In this document: in pieces, positions 60,429-64,000 of the stretch
Position numbering within the stretch: position 1 is the first letter of the stretch
Layout: each line of letters begins with the position of its first letter
Assembly (NCBI RefSeq): GCF_004139715.1
Contig: NZ_CP035544.1
Location: 2,669,501-2,733,500 of the forward strand
Source of the DNA: Muriicola soli
GTDB lineage: Bacteria > Bacteroidota > Bacteroidia > Flavobacteriales > Flavobacteriaceae
DNA: 64,000 nt
Direction of reading: 5' to 3'
Program-made: the position numbers and the translations under genes
The notes under the pieces: generated by a model
What the model was told of the DNA's origin: nothing
Seen by the model: the letters and a program-made list of their open reading frames with translations, nothing else
The model's database searches: none

Positions 60429-63400
60429 TTGCTTAATTTGCAAGGAAAATATATACCTCTGCACCCTTATCAGATTTACGATGCCTCAGCCGGATCGGGT
60501 AAAACGTTTACCCTGGTCAAAGAATATCTGAAATTGATTCTTATTCGGGAAGGACATCAGGATTTTAGGAAAATCCTTGCAATCACCTTTACCAATAAGG
60601 CGGTAAACGAAATGAAGCAACGAATTCTTTCCAGCTTATTACTCTTTGCGTCCAATGAAGAAGAAGAACAAAACGATCTCTTTCAGCAATTAGTTGAGGA
60701 ACTTGAGATCGATCCCAAATCACTGAGGTTCAGAGCTAAACAGGTGCTAAAAGCAATTCTGCATAATTACGCCTTCTTTGACATCTCAACGATTGATAAA
60801 TTCAACCATCGCCTGCTCAAGACCTTTGCCAGGGATTTGAAGTTGCCCCAGACCTTTGAAGTTGTATTAGATACGGATCTTTTACTGTCGGAAGGGATAG
60901 ACCGCCTATTGGGGAATGCAAAGACAAATGATCAACTCACTAATCTTCTCATTGCCTTTGCCATGCAAAAAGTTGACGATAGTAAGAGTTGGGACATCAG
61001 CTTTGATCTTACCAAAGTGGGAAAAATGCTTTTTAATGAAAATCACCTTGCCTATCTGGAAGATCTGAAAGTAAAAGAACTTAAAACCTTTCTTCTCCTT
61101 CAGAGAGACCTCAGACATCTCCTGGAGATGTACCCGGATAAGATGAGGGCGACAGCCGGCAACATTCTATCCCTGATAGATGAAGCAGGTCTGGAAGAAG
61201 GTGATTTCAACCGAGGTTCTTTTCCAAAGTTCATTCAAAAGGCATATCAGGATCCTGAAACACTCGATTTTTCATCGGGCTGGAAACAAAATTTTGGTTC
61301 GGAATCGCTCTATCCCAAAAAAACGGCTGATGACAAGAAACAGGCCATTGATCGTCTTATGCCGAGGTTTACAGAGCTCTGGGAGCAACTTAAAGCCGAC
61401 TTTGGCCGATACAGTTTTTTAAAAAATGTCTATAATAATCTGGTACCCCTGACGCTGCTTAATGCCCTTCAAAAAGAAATTGACATACTGCTGGAAGAGC
61501 GGGAACAATTACCCATATCCGCATTTAATACCCTTATAGGAGAGCAAATCAGGGATCAGCCAACCCCTTTTATTTACGAGCGACTAGGCGAGAAATATCG
61601 CCATTATTTTATTGATGAATTCCAGGATACCTCATTAAAACAATGGCACAACCTTGTTCCCCTTATCTCCCACGCCCTGCAAGGCGAAGACCTGCAGGGG
61701 AACAGAGGTAGTCTATTCCTGGTTGGGGACGCAAAACAAGCTATCTACCGCTGGAGGGGCGGCAGGTCTGAGTTGTTCCTGAATCTTATTCATAAGGATG
61801 ATACCCTTTTTGGGATCTCGCCCAAAACAGCATCGCTGAAAACGAATTTCAGGAGTTATGAAGAAATCGTTTCGTTTAACAATGGGTTTTTCACTTCAGT
61901 GGTTCCTTATTTGAATAATGAACTCTACAGAACACTGTTCCTTGAAGGAAATAAACAACAACATACTGCCAAAGAAGGAGGAGTGGTAAGTCTGCGCTTC
62001 ATAAGTGACCAGGAAGAAGACAAAACGCTTGCTTATTGTTCCCAGGTGTACAAATGCATCGCAGACCTGCGTGCAAAAGACGTCCCCTACGGAGAAATTT
62101 GTGTTTTATTCAGATCCAATAAGCAAGGGGTACATCTGGCCGAGCACCTAATTAAAAATCAGATACCAATCATCTCGTCGGATGCCTTGCTTCTCGAAAG
62201 CAATCAGGAGGTTAGATTCCTGATCAACCTGCTGAAATATTCAAGTCGGACTTCAGATCTCAACATTCAGTTCGATCTACTCTTTCACCTGAGTCCGGAA
62301 AAGGGCAGGCATCAATTCATATCCAATCATCTTGGAAAACTTCCTGCATTTTTTAATGCCAAATATCAATTCAGTCTGTCCGATTTTAACCAAAGGTCTG
62401 TCTATGACGCCCTCGAATACGCTATTGAACGCTTTCACCTTGTGGGAAATTCACATGCCTATATCAGCAGCTTGCTCGATGAAGTTCTTGAAGTAGAATT
62501 GCAGCGCGATTCGGGATTCAGTTCTTTTCTTTCTGTTTGGGAAAAGAATAAAAGCAAATGGAGCATCCCGGCCCCGGAAAATATGGATGCTGTTCAACTA
62601 ATGACCATTCACAAAGCGAAGGGCCTCGAGTTTCCCTTTGTTATATTTCCCTTTGCCGACTCAAATATATATGAAGACAGAGGCACAAATCTATGGGTGC
62701 CCGCACTTGACGAAGCCCTAAAGGGGTTCGATCACATTCTCGTCAGGAAAAGGAAAGATATGACGCTTTACAATGAAGAGTCTGAAATTATTTACGAAGA
62801 AGAACTTCATAAAATGGAACTTGATGCCTTCAACATTTTATATGTTGCCTTAACCAGGGGAATACAAGGCGTGTATATTATCTCAGAAATGGCCCTCAAC
62901 AAAAAAGGAGAAAGCAAGTCGACTCATTATTCCGGACTCTTTATCAATTACCTCAGGGATTTGGGGATTTGGGATGCAGCTAAATACCAATACGATTTTG
63001 GGGAACTGATATATGGCAAGTCGAATTGCGCTCTTACTTTCAAAGAAGAAGATATACCTTATATATATACTACCAAATTTGAAGGTAAATTGGAAATCAG
63101 TACGAGTGCTGGGGAGTTATGGGGATCGTCCAGAGAGCTGGCCATTTCACAGGGCAATTTGCTACATTACGGAATGAGTACTATTGAAACGTTAGAAGAC
63201 ATTGACGCCGCAGTGGCAAATTTGATAAATAATGGAGCTATTGTGGCAAGTGAAAGCAATAGTTATAGGGAGTTGTTCAGCAGTATTGTACATCACCCCT
63301 TGTTGTCCCGTTTTTTCAGTGCAGGGAATAAAGTTAAAAATGAAAAATCCGTATTTGCAGAAAATGGGGTAATTTTGCGCCCGGACAGGATGGTCTTTAA

Positions 63401-63563
63401 TGAAAACAAAGTGTCCATTTTAGACTATAAGACAGGAGATCAGAAAACTTCTCATGTCAACCAGCTGAACTCTTATGGCGATGTGCTGAATTCCATGGGA
63501 TATACGGTTGAACACAAAGTCCTGATTTACGTAGAAGATCATATTAAACCTATATTCATATAA
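60429..63563 (+). CDS. AddA/RecB-like UvrD-family helicase-nuclease
   Basis: 1,044 residues. The superfamily 1 motifs are complete: Walker [10 protein letters not shown] (near 18), [13 protein letters not shown], motif [11 protein letters not shown] (near 393), [13 protein letters not shown] (near 434), and [17 protein letters not shown] (near 727). The C terminus has a PD-(D/E)xK-like nuclease core, [20 protein letters not shown]. It should process double-strand breaks as part of an AddAB-type complex; an AddB-like gene is not in the window. No ATG precedes the domain: the listed TTG at 60429 is tentative. Confidence 0.85.
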   Translation: MLNLQGKYIPLHPYQIYDASAGSGKTFTLVKEYLKLILIREGHQDFRKILAITFTNKAVNEMKQRILSSLLLFASNEEEEQNDLFQQLVEELEIDPKSLRFRAKQVLKAILHNYAFFDISTIDKFNHRLLKTFARDLKLPQTFEVVLDTDLLLSEGIDRLLGNAKTNDQLTNLLIAFAMQKVDDSKSWDISFDLTKVGKMLFNENHLAYLEDLKVKELKTFLLLQRDLRHLLEMYPDKMRATAGNILSLIDEAGLEEGDFNRGSFPKFIQKAYQDPETLDFSSGWKQNFGSESLYPKKTADDKKQAIDRLMPRFTELWEQLKADFGRYSFLKNVYNNLVPLTLLNALQKEIDILLEEREQLPISAFNTLIGEQIRDQPTPFIYERLGEKYRHYFIDEFQDTSLKQWHNLVPLISHALQGEDLQGNRGSLFLVGDAKQAIYRWRGGRSELFLNLIHKDDTLFGISPKTASLKTNFRSYEEIVSFNNGFFTSVVPYLNNELYRTLFLEGNKQQHTAKEGGVVSLRFISDQEEDKTLAYCSQVYKCIADLRAKDVPYGEICVLFRSNKQGVHLAEHLIKNQIPIISSDALLLESNQEVRFLINLLKYSSRTSDLNIQFDLLFHLSPEKGRHQFISNHLGKLPAFFNAKYQFSLSDFNQRSVYDALEYAIERFHLVGNSHAYISSLLDEVLEVELQRDSGFSSFLSVWEKNKSKWSIPAPENMDAVQLMTIHKAKGLEFPFVIFPFADSNIYEDRGTNLWVPALDEALKGFDHILVRKRKDMTLYNEESEIIYEEELHKMELDAFNILYVALTRGIQGVYIISEMALNKKGESKSTHYSGLFINYLRDLGIWDAAKYQYDFGELIYGKSNCALTFKEEDIPYIYTTKFEGKLEISTSAGELWGSSRELAISQGNLLHYGMSTIETLEDIDAAVANLINNGAIVASESNSYRELFSSIVHHPLLSRFFSAGNKVKNEKSVFAENGVILRPDRMVFNENKVSILDYKTGDQKTSHVNQLNSYGDVLNSMGYTVEHKVLIYVEDHIKPIFI

Positions 63564-63565
63564 AT

Positions 63566-64000
63566 ATGTATAGCAGCATTCAGAAATATCTAAAGGAAGA
63601 ACTAGAAGCGATAGAGGAAGCAGGCCTTTATAAGAAAGAACGAATAATTACTTCGCCCCAGGATGCGGTGATAAGGATCTCCACCGGACAGGATGTGATT
63701 AATTTTTGTTCTAACAATTACCTGGGCCTTTCGTCCCATCCCGAAGTGGTCAAGGCAGCAAAGGACGCCCTGGACAGTCACGGATTTGGTATGTCGTCGG
63801 TGAGGTTTATTTGCGGGACCCAGGATATCCACAAAGAACTTGAAGCCAGGATTGCCAATTATTACGGAACCGAAGATACCATTCTTTATGCCGCATGCTT
63901 CGACGCCAATGGCGGAATTTTTGAACCTTTGCTTTCGGAGAAGGACGCTATAATTTCTGATTCCTTAAATCATGCTTCTATTATAGACGGGGTGCGTTTG
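63566..64000 (+). CDS. kbl: Glycine C-acetyltransferase (2-amino-3-ketobutyrate CoA ligase), N-terminal part (partial)
   Basis: 145 codons from ATG 63566 to the window edge, two bases after the helicase-nuclease stop. The sequence reads [19 protein letters not shown], then [18 protein letters not shown] and [15 protein letters not shown], the signatures of alpha-oxoamine synthases of the Kbl type. It forms 2-amino-3-ketobutyrate from glycine and acetyl-CoA or the reverse, in threonine breakdown. The PLP-binding Lys would be to the right of the window. Confidence 0.9.
   Translation, partial: MYSSIQKYLKEELEAIEEAGLYKKERIITSPQDAVIRISTGQDVINFCSNNYLGLSSHPEVVKAAKDALDSHGFGMSSVRFICGTQDIHKELEARIANYYGTEDTILYAACFDANGGIFEPLLSEKDAIISDSLNHASIIDGVRL

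Overview
The window looks like a chromosomal segment of a marine-type Flavobacteriaceae bacterium (Bacteroidota). The evidence is a complete Bat (aerotolerance) operon, the acpP-fabF-rnc-(IPExxxVDY-like)-pyk block, several lipoproteins with a short lipobox, a near absence of Shine-Dalgarno sequences, and promoters that fit the Bacteroidota -7 element TAnnTTTG. I see no tRNA, rRNA, CRISPR array, prophage or insertion sequence. Both edges cut genes: the end of an EamA transporter at position 1 and the start of kbl at the right edge.

Layout. Positions 1-11.9 kb hold metabolic and housekeeping genes: thioesterase, nitronate monooxygenase, hydrolase, cytochrome c lipoprotein, beta-lactamase-like hydrolase, RhlE helicase, patatin and two secreted hydrolase-like proteins. 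12-25 kb hold a SulP transporter, a PhyH oxygenase, a convergent gpsA/glpD pair, cvpA, a CAP-domain lipoprotein, 3-hydroxyanthranilate dioxygenase (frameshifted) with an ALDH7-type dehydrogenase, a small membrane peptide with a helix-hairpin-helix protein, and an acyl-ACP desaturase. 26-29 kb hold a fructokinase-amylosucrase operon for intracellular sucrose use. 29-31.7 kb hold an AlbA_2 protein, an SDR and an aldo/keto reductase. 31.9-40.8 kb is the MoxR-DUF58-BatD-like-BatA-B-C-D-E operon. 40.9-46.3 kb is a SulP / universal stress protein / beta-carbonic anhydrase / SulP cluster, probably for bicarbonate uptake. 46.4-58.9 kb hold pheS, a three-gene overlapping minus-strand operon, dinB, pyk, rnc, fabF, acpP, purN, rnhA, a sugar kinase and purF. 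59.7-64 kb hold sodA, an AddA/UvrD-like helicase-nuclease and kbl.

The most interesting non-coding feature is the roughly 0.8 kb gap between purF and sodA. It carries three near-identical 40-nt elements, each preceded at the same distance by a TAnnTTTG-like -7 box and each followed at once by its own intrinsic terminator whose stem differs in sequence. This is the signature of three tandem small-RNA genes. A direct-repeat operator candidate lies just upstream of the first.

Sequence-quality warning. Four otherwise well conserved genes (3-hydroxyanthranilate dioxygenase, MoxR, one SulP and the normally essential fabF), and probably one small ORF, are each broken by the loss of one base in a homopolymer. 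The same direction and context in every case point to sequencing or consensus errors rather than real gene decay.
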